The notes under the pieces: generated by a model
Told to the model about the DNA's origin: nothing
The model's database searches: none
Seen by the model: only the letters and a program-made list of their open reading frames with translations
Translations under genes and position numbers: made by a program
Shown here: positions 18,085-26,446 of the stretch, in pieces
Numbering within the stretch: position 1 is the stretch's first letter
Layout of the letters: every line of letters begins with the position of its first letter
From: Aeromonas diversa CDC 2478-85
GTDB lineage: Bacteria; Pseudomonadota; Gammaproteobacteria; Enterobacterales; Aeromonadaceae
Assembly (NCBI RefSeq): GCF_000819805.1
Contig: NZ_CDCE01000037.1
Span: forward strand, 248,001-312,000
Direction of reading: 5' to 3'
Length of the DNA: 64,000 bases

Positions 18085-18323
18085 TCCTGCGTGACCTGGG
18101 TCACTATCTGGCCGCGCAGGGGCGCGCTTCCCGGCGGGATCTGGCTCGCCACTTCGCCACCTCAGAGGATGCGGTGGAGGCGATGCTGGGGATCTGGATG
18201 CGTAAGGGAAGGGTTCGCAAGTGCGCCACGGGCGGCTGCAGTGGCAGCTGCTGCGGCAAGCAGTCGGAGGTGCTCTTCGAGTGGCTACCGGAAGGACAAA
18301 TAGGCGTGGTACAACAAGCCTGA
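18081..18323 (+). CDS. feoC: FeoC-like winged-helix protein
   Basis: An 80-residue protein starting with GTG at 18081, which overlaps the feoB stop as GTGA. The N-terminal half (LRDLGHYLAAQGRASRRDLARHF) is a winged-helix motif, and the C-terminal half has four clustered cysteines at 48, 53, 57 and 58 (KCATGGCSGSCCG), a possible Fe-S site as reported for some FeoC proteins. FeoC may protect FeoB from proteolysis or act as an Fe-dependent switch; which applies here is not known. It closes the feo operon. Confidence 0.88.
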   Translation: MILRDLGHYLAAQGRASRRDLARHFATSEDAVEAMLGIWMRKGRVRKCATGGCSGSCCGKQSEVLFEWLPEGQIGVVQQA

Positions 18324-18326
18324 ATG

Positions 18327-18350
18327 GAGGGCCCGCAGATGCGGGCCCTC
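18327..18350. terminator. Bidirectional terminator between feoC and pilU
   Basis: GAGGGCCCGCA and TGCGGGCCCTC form an almost loopless 11-base stem between the convergent genes. T-rich sequence follows only weakly on the plus strand, so it probably serves feoC. Confidence 0.7.
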
Positions 18351-18361
18351 GTTATTGGGGG

Positions 18362-19483
18362 TCAGTGATCCCCCATGTCGATGGCCCAGCCGGAGGAGTC
18401 GCCACTGCTTGCAATCTGCCCCTTCTCTCGCCACAGCTTGATCTTGAGACGCAGGTTGTTGGCCGAGTCGGCGTTTTTCACGGCCTCTTCCTCTTCAATG
18501 CAGCCCTCGACCACCAGCTCGAAGAGCGCCTGATCGAAGGTGACCATGCCGAGCGCACGGGATTTTTCCATCACCTCCTTAAGGCCGCCAAACTCATTGC
18601 GTTTGACCATGTCGCGCACCGTGTGGGTGCCGAGCATCACCTCGACGGCGGCACGGCGCCCACCCTCCTTGGTCTTGACCAGCCGCTGGGAGATGAAGGC
18701 CTTGAGGTTGTTGCCGAGATCCTGCAGCAGCTGCGGCCGCCGCTCCTCGGGAAAGAAGTTGATGATGCGATCGAGGGCCTGGTTGGCGTTGTTGGCGTGC
18801 AGCGTCGAGATGGCCAGGTGGCCGGTCTCGGCGAAGGCGAGGGCGTGCTCCATGGTCTCTTGGTCCCGGATTTCACCGATGAGGATCACGTCGGGTGCCT
18901 GACGCAGCGTGTTTTTCAGCGCCGCATGGAAGCTGCGGGTATCGACCCCCACCTCGCGCTGATTGATGATGCAGCGCTGGTGCTGATGGACGTATTCGAC
19001 CGGGTCCTCAATCGTGATGATGTGGCCGCCGCTGTTACGGTTGCGGTGATCGATGAGGGCCGCGAGCGAGGTGGATTTACCCGAGCCGGTGCCGCCGACA
19101 AACAGCACCAGGCCACGTTTCTCCATGATGGTCTCGAGTAGAACCTCGGGTAGCTTGAGATCCTCGAAGCGGGGGATATCGGTCTTGATGTTACGCGCGA
19201 CGATAGAGATCTCGTTGCGCTGCTTGAAAATATTGATACGGAAACGACCCACCTTGGGGATGGAGATGGCCAGGTTCATCTCCAGCTCCTTGGCAAAGGC
19301 GATGCGCTGCTCCTCGTCCATGATGCTCTCGGCGATACGCGCCGTCTCGCCGGGGGGGAGGGGATCGCTGCCCAGCGGCTTGAGCACGCCCTGAAACTTG
19401 GCGCTGGGGGGGGCACCGGTGGAGAGGTAGAGATCAGATCCATCCTGGTGGGCCAGGATCTGCAGCAGGGGTTGCAATTCCAT
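18362..19483 (-). CDS. pilU: Type IV pilus retraction ATPase PilU
   Basis: A 373-residue GspE/PilT-family ATPase. The Walker A motif GGTGSGKST is near residue 129, the Asp box ITIEDPVEYVHQ, Walker B LIGEIRDQETM and His box LAISTLHANNANQALDRI follow in order. The start MELQPLLQILAHQDGSDLYL, the C-terminal length and the insert KTDIPRFEDLKLP fit PilU better than PilT. PilU is an accessory retraction motor that needs PilT; in many genomes the two are adjacent, but pilT is not in this window. AGGAA precedes the ATG by six bases. Confidence 0.9.
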   Translation of the reverse strand: MELQPLLQILAHQDGSDLYLSTGAPPSAKFQGVLKPLGSDPLPPGETARIAESIMDEEQRIAFAKELEMNLAISIPKVGRFRINIFKQRNEISIVARNIKTDIPRFEDLKLPEVLLETIMEKRGLVLFVGGTGSGKSTSLAALIDHRNRNSGGHIITIEDPVEYVHQHQRCIINQREVGVDTRSFHAALKNTLRQAPDVILIGEIRDQETMEHALAFAETGHLAISTLHANNANQALDRIINFFPEERRPQLLQDLGNNLKAFISQRLVKTKEGGRRAAVEVMLGTHTVRDMVKRNEFGGLKEVMEKSRALGMVTFDQALFELVVEGCIEEEEAVKNADSANNLRLKIKLWREKGQIASSGDSSGWAIDMGDH

Positions 19484-19539
19484 GGTGGTTCCTCGATATC
19501 GCGATGTGTTGAGTATAACTGCAAGGGGCCCAGACCGGC

Positions 19540-19893
19540 TCAGCTAACCAGCTTCTCCCGGAAGACGAAGAAGACTGCCCCCATCATGCACAGGGCCGCC
19601 CATAGGTAGTCGAGCTTGATCTCCTCCTTGAGGTAGAAGACCGAGAAGGGGACAAAGACGGTCAGGGTGATCACCTCTTGCAGGATCTTCAACTGCGCCA
19701 CCGTCAGCACCTGATGGCCGATCCGGTTGGCGGGGACCTGCAACAGGTACTCGAACAGTGCGATCCCCCAGCTCACCAGGGCTGCGATGATCCAGGGCTT
19801 GTGGCTCATGTTCTTGAGATGGGCATACCAGGCGAAGGTCATGAAGACGTTGCTGCACAGCAACAGGCCTATGCTGGTGGTGACGGGGTTCAT
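19540..19893 (-). CDS. DUF486 (DMT-like) small membrane protein
   Basis: A 117-residue protein with four predicted membrane helices. The motifs NVFMTFAWYAHLKN, ALFEYLLQVPANRIG and LKILQEVITLTVFVPFSVFYLKE define the DUF486 family, related to half-size drug/metabolite transporters. The transported substrate is unknown. The ATG at 19893 is preferred over an upstream TTG that would add six residues. It stands alone, convergent with neither neighbour and divergent from the following binding-protein gene. Confidence 0.9.
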   Translation of the reverse strand: MNPVTTSIGLLLCSNVFMTFAWYAHLKNMSHKPWIIAALVSWGIALFEYLLQVPANRIGHQVLTVAQLKILQEVITLTVFVPFSVFYLKEEIKLDYLWAALCMMGAVFFVFREKLVS

Positions 19894-19992
19894 GATTTGT
19901 GTCCAAAGCAAAGCGGGTGCTCTTTATAGCTTGAGTCGCTTGTGGGATAAAGAGGGAACACGGAAGTGAGTCGTCGTGGCAAGGATGGTGTA

Positions 19993-20727
19993 ATGAAGTG
20001 GTGGTATTGGGCTTTGCTCTGGTTGGCGCCCTCGGTATGGGGCGCACCTCTGGTGGTGGCCATGGATGAGTGGCCCCCCTTTCGAATGGAGCAAGAGGGG
20101 CGTTTTCATGGCCTGGATGTGGATATTCTGGAGGCGATGGCCAAGCGCGCCGGGGTCGAGGTGGAAGTCCGGCGTTATCCCTGGGGGCGAGCCCTCTCGT
20201 TTATGCAAAGTGGTAAGGTCGATCTGATGATGGGGCTGGCCCGCACCGCCGAGCGAGAGCGTTATATCGACTATCTGGCCCCCTCCTATTACGAGTGTCA
20301 CCCGGCCTTCTACGGCCGCGCCGAGGTAGCAAACCGAGTCCATCGTTATGATGATCTGTACGCCCTCGAGCTGGGCTACGTGCTCAAGTCAGCCTATTTC
20401 GAACCCTTTGACTCCGATCCCAAGTTGCGTCGTCATGGGGTGCCTACCGAGCAGCAATTGCTTGGCATGGTGGTGCGCGGCCACCTGGACCTCTTGGTTG
20501 GGACCGACTGCCAGGTCGACTATGCGCTGGCCAAGGATGCGCACCACCTGATCAAGACCCCCTGGCAACCCGATGCCAGGGTTAACCTCTATGTGGGCGT
20601 GAGTAAGCAGTCGGCCGGCAAGGAGCAGGCTCACCTGCTGGAGCAAGCCTTGGCGAGCATGATCAAAGATGGCACTATCGAGCGCCTCGCTACCGCCTAT
20701 CGCCCCCGGGTTAAGGAGCTCCACTGA
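19993..20727 (+). CDS. Periplasmic solute-binding protein, family 3-like (third copy)
   Basis: A 244-residue secreted protein with signal peptide MKWWYWALLWLAPSVWGA followed by the family 3 binding-protein start LVVAMDEWPPFRMEQEGRFHG and the motifs RYPWGRALSFMQSGKVDLM and GLARTAERERYIDYL. AAGGA precedes the ATG at 19993 by seven bases. It ends just before btuC, and an AAGGAG inside its last codons serves the next gene. Its fold family is that of amino-acid binding proteins and not of BtuF, so a role in B12 uptake is not supported. Ligand unknown. Confidence 0.85.
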   Translation: MKWWYWALLWLAPSVWGAPLVVAMDEWPPFRMEQEGRFHGLDVDILEAMAKRAGVEVEVRRYPWGRALSFMQSGKVDLMMGLARTAERERYIDYLAPSYYECHPAFYGRAEVANRVHRYDDLYALELGYVLKSAYFEPFDSDPKLRRHGVPTEQQLLGMVVRGHLDLLVGTDCQVDYALAKDAHHLIKTPWQPDARVNLYVGVSKQSAGKEQAHLLEQALASMIKDGTIERLATAYRPRVKELH

Positions 20728-20744
20728 ATCACCCTCTCCTCGCG

Positions 20745-21734
20745 TTGCAGGTACGCCAGCGCCATCGTCACCGACTGCTGCTGGGGACATTGCTGCTGGT
20801 GCTGCTGGCCATGGCGCTGCTCTCCCTCTCTCTCGGTGCCTATGGGCTCTGGCCCTGGCAGGAGCTGGATCCCATCGGGCGTCAGATCCTCTGGCAGCTG
20901 CGTCTGCCGCGCACCCTGCTCGCCATGGCGGTGGGGGCGGCGCTGGCCATGAGCGGTGCCACCTTGCAGGTGCTGCTCTACAACCCGGTGGCCGAGCCCG
21001 GGCTGCTCGGCATCTCCAGTGGTGCCGGTCTGTGTGCCATGGTGGCGATGACGCTGGCCAATGCGGGGGGGTGGATACTCCCCGCCTGGGCCCTGGCCCT
21101 GGCGAGTTTCGTCGGGGCTCTGTTGGTGACCGCGCTCCTGGTGGGGATGTCGCGTCGGCGGCGCCTCGATACCGGGCGTTTGCTGCTCTTCGGCGTGGCC
21201 ATCGGCATCCTGGCCAATGCCGCCGTCACCTGGTTACTCTACCTGGCCGACGACGCCTCTCTGCGTCAGTTTATGTTCTGGCTCATGGGGAGTCTCGCCT
21301 TCGGGGGAGGCCAGCTCTTCTGGAGTCTGCCCTTGCTGCTCGCCGGCCCCCTGATGTTGGGCCTGCGTGGCCGTGCCATGCAACTGCTGCTATTGGGCGA
21401 AGATCAGGCGCGTCTGATGGGGCTCGATGTGGTGCGAGAGCGCACCTGGCTTATCCTGCTGGTGTGTCTGCTCACCGCGTTGGCCGTTTCCCTGGCCGGG
21501 GTCATCGGTTTCGTTGGGTTGGTGGTGCCACACCTGCTGCGGCTTGCCGGAGTGACCCATCCGCGCCATCTGCTGCCTGCCTCGGCGCTCGGCGGGGCCC
21601 TGTTGCTGCTGATGGCGGATCTGCTGGCCCGCACCACCCTCACCAGCGGTGAACTTCCCATCGGTGTGGTGACCGCGACCCTGGGAGCCCCCCTCTTTAT
21701 CGCCCTGCTGATGAGGCGCCATGCTGCAACTTGA
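20745..21734 (+). CDS. btuC: Vitamin B12 ABC transporter permease BtuC
   Basis: BtuC is the membrane subunit of the B12 importer BtuCDF. The protein has about ten helices, with the conserved LPRTLLAMAVGAALAMSGA, NPVAEPGLLGISSGAGL and GVIGFVGLVVPHLLRL, and ELPIGVVTATLGAPLF near the end. The TTG at 20745 is the first standard start in frame but lacks a ribosome-binding site. A CTG at 20724 has AAGGAG five bases upstream and would add seven residues (see findings). btuD overlaps the 3' end by 14 bases. No btuF or btuB is in the window. Confidence 0.93.
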   Translation: MQVRQRHRHRLLLGTLLLVLLAMALLSLSLGAYGLWPWQELDPIGRQILWQLRLPRTLLAMAVGAALAMSGATLQVLLYNPVAEPGLLGISSGAGLCAMVAMTLANAGGWILPAWALALASFVGALLVTALLVGMSRRRRLDTGRLLLFGVAIGILANAAVTWLLYLADDASLRQFMFWLMGSLAFGGGQLFWSLPLLLAGPLMLGLRGRAMQLLLLGEDQARLMGLDVVRERTWLILLVCLLTALAVSLAGVIGFVGLVVPHLLRLAGVTHPRHLLPASALGGALLLLMADLLARTTLTSGELPIGVVTATLGAPLFIALLMRRHAAT

Positions 21735-22461
21735 ACGATTGACTCTGGCCGGCCGACTCGACGGTCTCTCGCTCTCGCTGGCGCATCCCGAGGCCGTGGC
21801 ATTGGTTGGCCCCAACGGTAGCGGCAAATCGAGCCTGCTCGGCGCCATGGCAGGGCTGTTGGCCCCGAGCGCAGGGCGGATCAGCCTCGATGAGCGCCCC
21901 TTGGCTGAGTATGACTGGCCGTCGCTTGCCAAACGTCGCGCATTGCTGACGCAACGGGTTCAGCCGGGCCTGGCCATGCCGGTCTTCGAGTTGCTTACCC
22001 TGGGGGTAGCGCCCGAGCGTGTCGAAGCGGGTCTCGATACCCTGATGCAGACGCTGGAGTTGGTCCCGCTGCTGGGGCGCGATGTGACCACCCTGTCGGG
22101 AGGCGAGCTGCAGCGGGTGGTGATCGCCCGCACCCTGCTTCAGGTTTGGCCCACAGAGAGTGCCGGCCTCTTGCTGCTCGACGAGCCTCTGGCTGGACTC
22201 GATCTGCATCACCAGCACGCTCTGCTGGGATTATTGCGCCATCTGGTGGGGCAGGGGATGGTGGTGGTGCTCTCCATTCATGACCTCAATCTGGCCCTGC
22301 ACTGGGCCGATCGTCTGCTCTGTCTCGAACAGGGCCAGCTGGTCTTTGATGGCACACCGGACCGGCTGGAACTGTCCCTCATCGAGCGGGTCTTCAAAAT
22401 CAAAACCGGCCGCGTGGAGGCGGCCGGTCGTCACTGGATCTTGCCTGTCGGCCAGGGTTAA
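21721..22461 (+). CDS. btuD: Vitamin B12 ABC transporter ATPase BtuD
   Basis: The ATPase subunit of the B12 importer, 246 residues. Walker A GPNGSGKSS is near residue 30, the signature LSGGELQRVVIARTLLQ near 123, Walker B LLLLDEPLAGLD and the switch His in SIHDLNLALHWADR follow. The start overlaps btuC by 14 bases, indicating coupled expression of permease and ATPase. Its stop codon shares the bases TTAA with the stop of the convergent DAHP synthase gene. Confidence 0.95.
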   Translation: MLQLERLTLAGRLDGLSLSLAHPEAVALVGPNGSGKSSLLGAMAGLLAPSAGRISLDERPLAEYDWPSLAKRRALLTQRVQPGLAMPVFELLTLGVAPERVEAGLDTLMQTLELVPLLGRDVTTLSGGELQRVVIARTLLQVWPTESAGLLLLDEPLAGLDLHHQHALLGLLRHLVGQGMVVVLSIHDLNLALHWADRLLCLEQGQLVFDGTPDRLELSLIERVFKIKTGRVEAAGRHWILPVGQG

Positions 22462-23522
22462 CGCGGCTGGCTGCTCATGCGGGCTTGGCTCGCTTCGGCC
22501 AGCATGGCCACCAGACGCTCGCTCGTCTCCCAGCAGAGGCAGGCGTCCGTGATGCTCTGGCCAAAGGTGGCGGCGCGACCGTCGACCACCTCTTGGCGAC
22601 CTTCGACCAGGAAGCTCTCGGCCATGATGCCGGCAATGCCGCTGCGGCCGCGGCGCAGTTGATCGCAGATATCCTCGGCCACCAGCATCTGGCGACGATG
22701 ATCCTTCATGCTGTTGCCATGGCTGAAGTCCACCACCAGTCGCTCGGGCAGTGCCACCGCCGCCAGGGCCTCGCACGCCTCGTCGATGCTGGCGGTGTCG
22801 TAGTTGGGCCTGTGGCCCCCACGCAGGATCACGTGGCCGTGTGGGTTGCCGGCGGTGCGGTAGATAGTCATCTTCCCCTCTTTATCGGGGGAGTAGAAGA
22901 TGTGGCTGTGGCGGGCGGCGCGCACCGCATCGATGGCGATGCGCAGGTTGCCGTCGGTACCATTTTTAAAGCCCACCGGGCAGGAGAGGGCAGAGGCCAT
23001 CTCTCTGTGTACCTGAGACTCAGTGGTTCGTGCCCCGATGGCACCCCAGGTGATGAGGTCGGCGTAATACTGGCCGGTGACCATGTCGAGAAATTCGGTG
23101 GCAGTGGGCATGCCGAGTTGATTGATCTCGAGCAGCAGCTTGCGAGCCAGGCAGAGTCCTTGATTGACGTCGAAGCTGCCATCCAGATGGGGGTCGTTGA
23201 TGAGCCCCTTCCAGCCGATGATGGTGCGTGGCTTCTCGAAATAGGCACGCATCACTATGCACAGGCTCGCACTGTAGCGCTCACGCAAGACCACCAGACG
23301 ACGGGCATACTCCAGGGCCGCAGCCGGATCGTGAATGGAGCAGGGCCCGATGATCACCAGCAGGCGCTTGTCTTCACCCTGCAAGATAGCCTCGACTTCC
23401 CGACGCGCGTTCAGCAGATGGTGGGCCGTCTCGTCGTCGATGGGAAAGGAGTGGGCCAGCTCGCGCGGGGTGATGAGATCGCCAATGCGCCGTGTTCTCA
23501 ATTCGTCAGTGTGAATGGACAT
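22458..23522 (-). CDS. aroH: 3-deoxy-7-phosphoheptulonate synthase, Trp-type (AroH-like)
   Basis: This class I DAHP synthase condenses phosphoenolpyruvate and erythrose 4-phosphate, the first step of aromatic amino-acid synthesis. The sequence, 354 residues from the ATG at 23522, has LLVIIGPCSIHD, RAYFEKPRTIIGWKGL, GAIGARTTESQ and FKNGTDGN. The N-terminus TDELRTRRIGDLITP and the segment TEFLDMVTGQYYADLITWG agree with E. coli AroH much better than with AroF or AroG, so tryptophan feedback control is likely. A TTG two codons upstream is an alternative start. Confidence 0.93.
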   Translation of the reverse strand: MSIHTDELRTRRIGDLITPRELAHSFPIDDETAHHLLNARREVEAILQGEDKRLLVIIGPCSIHDPAAALEYARRLVVLRERYSASLCIVMRAYFEKPRTIIGWKGLINDPHLDGSFDVNQGLCLARKLLLEINQLGMPTATEFLDMVTGQYYADLITWGAIGARTTESQVHREMASALSCPVGFKNGTDGNLRIAIDAVRAARHSHIFYSPDKEGKMTIYRTAGNPHGHVILRGGHRPNYDTASIDEACEALAAVALPERLVVDFSHGNSMKDHRRQMLVAEDICDQLRRGRSGIAGIMAESFLVEGRQEVVDGRAATFGQSITDACLCWETSERLVAMLAEASQARMSSQPR

Positions 23523-23593
23523 ATACAACTCGGGTCAAATGGCCGCCAGGGCCCATGAAAGCGAGGGCTTACCATAATGCAAAAGCCGCTTGA

Positions 23594-23621
23594 TTGAAAC
23601 CGCGGGACGCTCTGGTACTAT
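23594..23621 (+). promoter_or_regulatory. Promoter candidate for dgkA
   Basis: TTGAAA (23594-23599) and TACTAT (23616-23621) with a 16-base spacer lie 45 bases before the dgkA GTG, on the plus strand. Confidence 0.55.
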
Positions 23622-23665
23622 CGTGCCCTCTGTTCTGCACTGCTTGCACATAGTCGAGGTGTCAT

Positions 23666-24046
23666 GTGGGAAAACCTGGGGCAACCGGCCTGACCCGGAT
23701 CATTCACGCCACCGGATATAGCATCAAGGGGCTCAAGGCTGCCTGGTGTAATGAGGCGGCCTTTCGTCAGGAGCTGATGCTCATCCTGTTTCTGATGCCG
23801 CTGGCGTTTTGGGTGGGGGATACTCTCGAGCAGATCCTGCTGCTGGTCTGCGTCAGCTGGCTGGTGGTGATCGTCGAGGTGCTCAACTCGGCGCTCGAGG
23901 CCGTGGTCGATCGGATCGGGGCCGAACGCCACGAGCTGTCGGGACGGGCCAAGGATATGGGATCGGCTGCCGTCTTTTTGGCATTGGCACTGACCCTGTT
24001 CGTCTGGGGGGCCATCGCCGGTCGTAACTTGCTTGGATGGTGGTAG
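23666..24046 (+). CDS. dgkA: Diacylglycerol kinase DgkA
   Basis: A 126-residue inner-membrane enzyme with three helices that phosphorylates diacylglycerol released during membrane-derived oligosaccharide and lipopolysaccharide modification. The catalytic motif VVIVEVLNSALEAVVDR and the ending HELSGRAKDMGSAAVFLAL are characteristic. The GTG start is preceded by GAGG at the right distance. The gene is divergent from the aroH-type gene, and a long hairpin follows it. Confidence 0.96.
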   Translation: MGKPGATGLTRIIHATGYSIKGLKAAWCNEAAFRQELMLILFLMPLAFWVGDTLEQILLLVCVSWLVVIVEVLNSALEAVVDRIGAERHELSGRAKDMGSAAVFLALALTLFVWGAIAGRNLLGWW

Positions 24047-24350
24047 TGGTCGCACAAGCGGCGTTCTCTGCTGGCTTTTTGCCCGCTTGAGAGAAAAAAA
24101 GGCAAAAAGCCTTGAATTATTCCCTTCGGGTCGCCACCTTCGGCTCCGGTCGTGCGCCAAATCGCGTGCTGGTGCACAGAATCGTACGGCGCTGCGGCTC
24201 GACTCGACCAAACCGCACCGCTATAATGCCGCGTCTGATTTTCATTTGAGCAAAGACACCCTGTTGTCTTTGAATACCAGGAAGACCCCGGGGAGACCCT
24301 TGGGGAGATAAAGGGTCAGCACCGAGTGCTGAGTTGAACGAGGTAAAAGA
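24047..24350 (+). other. Intergenic region between dgkA and tig
   Basis: No coding sequence is seen in these 304 bases. They hold the 11-base hairpin listed separately and TATAAT at 24222-24227, a probable -10 for tig with no good -35. GAACGAGG before the tig ATG is its ribosome-binding region. The leader of about 120 bases has purine-rich repeats of GGGGAGA type. Confidence 0.6.
24073..24111. terminator. Hairpin after dgkA
   Basis: GGCTTTTTGCC and GGCAAAAAGCC are perfect 11-base arms around a 17-base loop, 27 bases after the dgkA stop. There is no long T-run behind the stem, so termination is plausible but weak. Confidence 0.5.
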
Positions 24351-25661
24351 ATGCAAGTTTCTGTAGAAACAACCCAGGGTCTGGAACGTCGCCTGACTAT
24401 CACTGTTCCGGCTGCCGCCGTGGATGCCGCCGTCAAGAAAGAACTGAACGGTCTGGCCAAGTCCCGTCGTATCGACGGTTTCCGTCCGGGCAAGGCACCT
24501 GTTTCCATCATCAAGAAGATGTTTGGCGCCCTGGCCCACGCCCGCGTTGCCGACGAAATGATGCAGACCAACTTCATCAAGGCCATCATCGATAACAAGC
24601 TGAGCCCGGCCGGTGCCCCGACCATGGATCCGCAAGAGATCAAAGAAGGTCAGGATTTCGTCTTCTCCGCCACTTTCGAAGTCTATCCCGAGTTCGAAGT
24701 AGCCGGTCTGGACGCCATCAAGGTCGAGAAGCCGGTTGCTGCCGTGACCGACGCCGACCTGGACAAGATGATCGACACCCTGCGCAAGCAGCACGCCACC
24801 TGGTCTGAGGCCGATGCGGCCGCTGCCGATGGCATGCGTGTCACCATGGACTTCGTCGGCTCTATCGACGGTGAAGAGTTTGACGGTGGCAAGGCGGAAG
24901 GCTTCAACCTGGTACTGGGTGCCGGTCGTATGATCCCGGGCTTCGAAGACGCCATCATGGGCAAGAAGGCTGGCGACGAGTTCACCATCGAGGTGACTTT
25001 CCCGGCTGACTACCACGCCGAAAACCTCAAGGGTAAGGCGGCCAAGTTTGCCTCCAAGCTGAACAAGGTTGAAGAGCAGATCCTGCCGGAGCTGACCGAA
25101 GAGTTCGTCAAGCGCTTCGGTATCGAGAGCGGTGCCGTTGAAGAGCTGAAGGCCGAAGTTCGCAAGAACATGGAGCGCGAGCTCTCCCAGGCACTGAAGA
25201 ACGCCGTCAAGGAGCAGGTGCTGAACGGTCTGGTTGAAACCAACGCCATCGATCTGCCGAAGGCTGCCGTTGAGCAAGAGATCGACGCCATGCGTAAGCA
25301 AGCTCTGCAGCGCTTCGGCGGCTTCCAGGGTGGCAACGTTCCCGAGCTGCCGGCCGAACTGTTCAAGGACCAGGCCGAGCGCCGCGTTCGCATCGGTCTG
25401 CTGCTGGGCGAAGTGATCCGCACCAACGAGATCAAGGCCGATGACGCTCGCGTTGAGTCCATCATCGAGTCCATGGCCACCGCCTACGAAGATCCGAAGG
25501 AAGTGGTTGAGTACTACAAGCAGAACGAGCAGGCCCTGAACGGCGTGCGCAATCTGGCCATCGAAGATCAGGCTATCGACCTCATCCTCTCCAAGGCTCA
25601 GGTGACCGAGAAAGCCGTGAGCTTTGACGAGGTCATCAACAAGTCTGGTGCCGGTGCCTAA
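24351..25661 (+). CDS. tig: Trigger factor (ribosome-associated chaperone)
   Basis: Trigger factor binds at the ribosomal exit tunnel and shields nascent chains; it also has peptidyl-prolyl isomerase activity. The 436-residue protein has the N-terminal ribosome-binding domain with the signature [17 protein letters not shown] near residue 43. A central FKBP domain follows ([20 protein letters not shown] through [15 protein letters not shown]), and then the helical C-terminal chaperone domain. Codon use is strongly biased, as in highly expressed genes. It heads the conserved tig-clpP-clpX-lon-hupB-ppiD order. Confidence 0.98.
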   Translation: MQVSVETTQGLERRLTITVPAAAVDAAVKKELNGLAKSRRIDGFRPGKAPVSIIKKMFGALAHARVADEMMQTNFIKAIIDNKLSPAGAPTMDPQEIKEGQDFVFSATFEVYPEFEVAGLDAIKVEKPVAAVTDADLDKMIDTLRKQHATWSEADAAAADGMRVTMDFVGSIDGEEFDGGKAEGFNLVLGAGRMIPGFEDAIMGKKAGDEFTIEVTFPADYHAENLKGKAAKFASKLNKVEEQILPELTEEFVKRFGIESGAVEELKAEVRKNMERELSQALKNAVKEQVLNGLVETNAIDLPKAAVEQEIDAMRKQALQRFGGFQGGNVPELPAELFKDQAERRVRIGLLLGEVIRTNEIKADDARVESIIESMATAYEDPKEVVEYYKQNEQALNGVRNLAIEDQAIDLILSKAQVTEKAVSFDEVINKSGAGA

Positions 25662-25668
25662 GAACATT

Positions 25669-25699
25669 TGACTTAAGGTCAAGAGTGTTACGTATAATG
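25669..25699 (+). promoter_or_regulatory. Promoter candidate for clpP
   Basis: TTGACT (25669-25674) and TATAAT (25694-25699) are 19 bases apart, a longer spacer than the ideal 17. The -35 is part of the near-palindrome TTGACTTAAGGTCAA, a possible operator. The -10 overlaps the 5' arm of the tig terminator. Confidence 0.5.
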
Positions 25700-25734
25700 G
25701 CCCGTGTGTTACTCACTCGGGCCATTTTATTTTA
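25697..25734 (+). terminator. Terminator between tig and clpP
   Basis: AATGGCCCG and CGGGCCATT enclose a 13-base loop and are followed by TTTATTTT. The hairpin separates tig from clpP, though readthrough may occur because the clpP ATG lies only 13 bases after the T-run. Confidence 0.85.
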
Positions 25735-25747
25735 GGGACAATGCCTT

Positions 25748-26371
25748 ATGTTCAAAAATTACAACGATGTGACCGACTCCCCCAGCAATGCCCTGGTCCC
25801 CATCGTGGTAGAGCAGACCGCCAAGGGTGAGCGCTCCTACGATATCTACTCTCGCCTGCTCAAAGAGCGGGTGATCTTCCTGACCGGTCAGGTGGAAGAT
25901 CAGATGGCCAACCTGGTGGTGGCACAGCTGCTGTTCCTCGAGTCGGAGAATCCGGACAAGGACATCTACATCTATATCAACTCACCGGGTGGCTCGGTCA
26001 CTGCGGGCATGTCCATCTATGACACCATGCAGTTCATCAAGCCGGACGTGAGCACCGTTTGCATGGGGCAGGCCTGCTCCATGGGTGCCTTCCTGCTGGC
26101 CGGTGGTGCCAAGGGCAAGCGTTTCTGCCTGCCTAACGCCCGGGTGATGATCCACCAGCCGCTGGGCGGCTTCCAGGGTCAGGCATCGGACATTCAGATC
26201 CACGCCCAGGAGATCCTCAAGATCAAGAACACCCTGAACGAGCGCCTGGCGTTCCACACCGGCCAGGACATGGCGACCATCGAGCGCGACACCGACCGTG
26301 ACAACTTCATGTCGGCCGAGCAGGCGGTAGCCTATGGTCTGGTCGATGGTGTGCTGACTCATCGCTCCTGA
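25748..26371 (+). CDS. clpP: ATP-dependent Clp protease proteolytic subunit ClpP
   Basis: ClpP is the serine peptidase that forms two stacked heptameric rings and degrades proteins unfolded by ClpX or ClpA. The protein has 207 residues; the catalytic Ser111 ([14 protein letters not shown]) and His136 (VMIHQPLGG) are at the positions known from E. coli, and the third catalytic residue, Asp, is in the DTDRDNFMS segment. An N-terminal propeptide of about 14 residues is expected. clpX follows after 75 bases. Confidence 0.98.
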   Translation: MFKNYNDVTDSPSNALVPIVVEQTAKGERSYDIYSRLLKERVIFLTGQVEDQMANLVVAQLLFLESENPDKDIYIYINSPGGSVTAGMSIYDTMQFIKPDVSTVCMGQACSMGAFLLAGGAKGKRFCLPNARVMIHQPLGGFQGQASDIQIHAQEILKIKNTLNERLAFHTGQDMATIERDTDRDNFMSAEQAVAYGLVDGVLTHRS

Positions 26372-26446
26372 GCACTCGGGCGCGGCCTGTAGTACACTGA
26401 CCAAGAGAGTGCGCAACGACCGCGCCATCACGATAGAGGTTTCTTA

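Noticed and set aside
23523-23630. TrpR operator before the AroH-type gene
   Set aside because: The closest sequence, ATAGTAC near 23614, is only one half-site and lies about 95 bases upstream; no second half was found.
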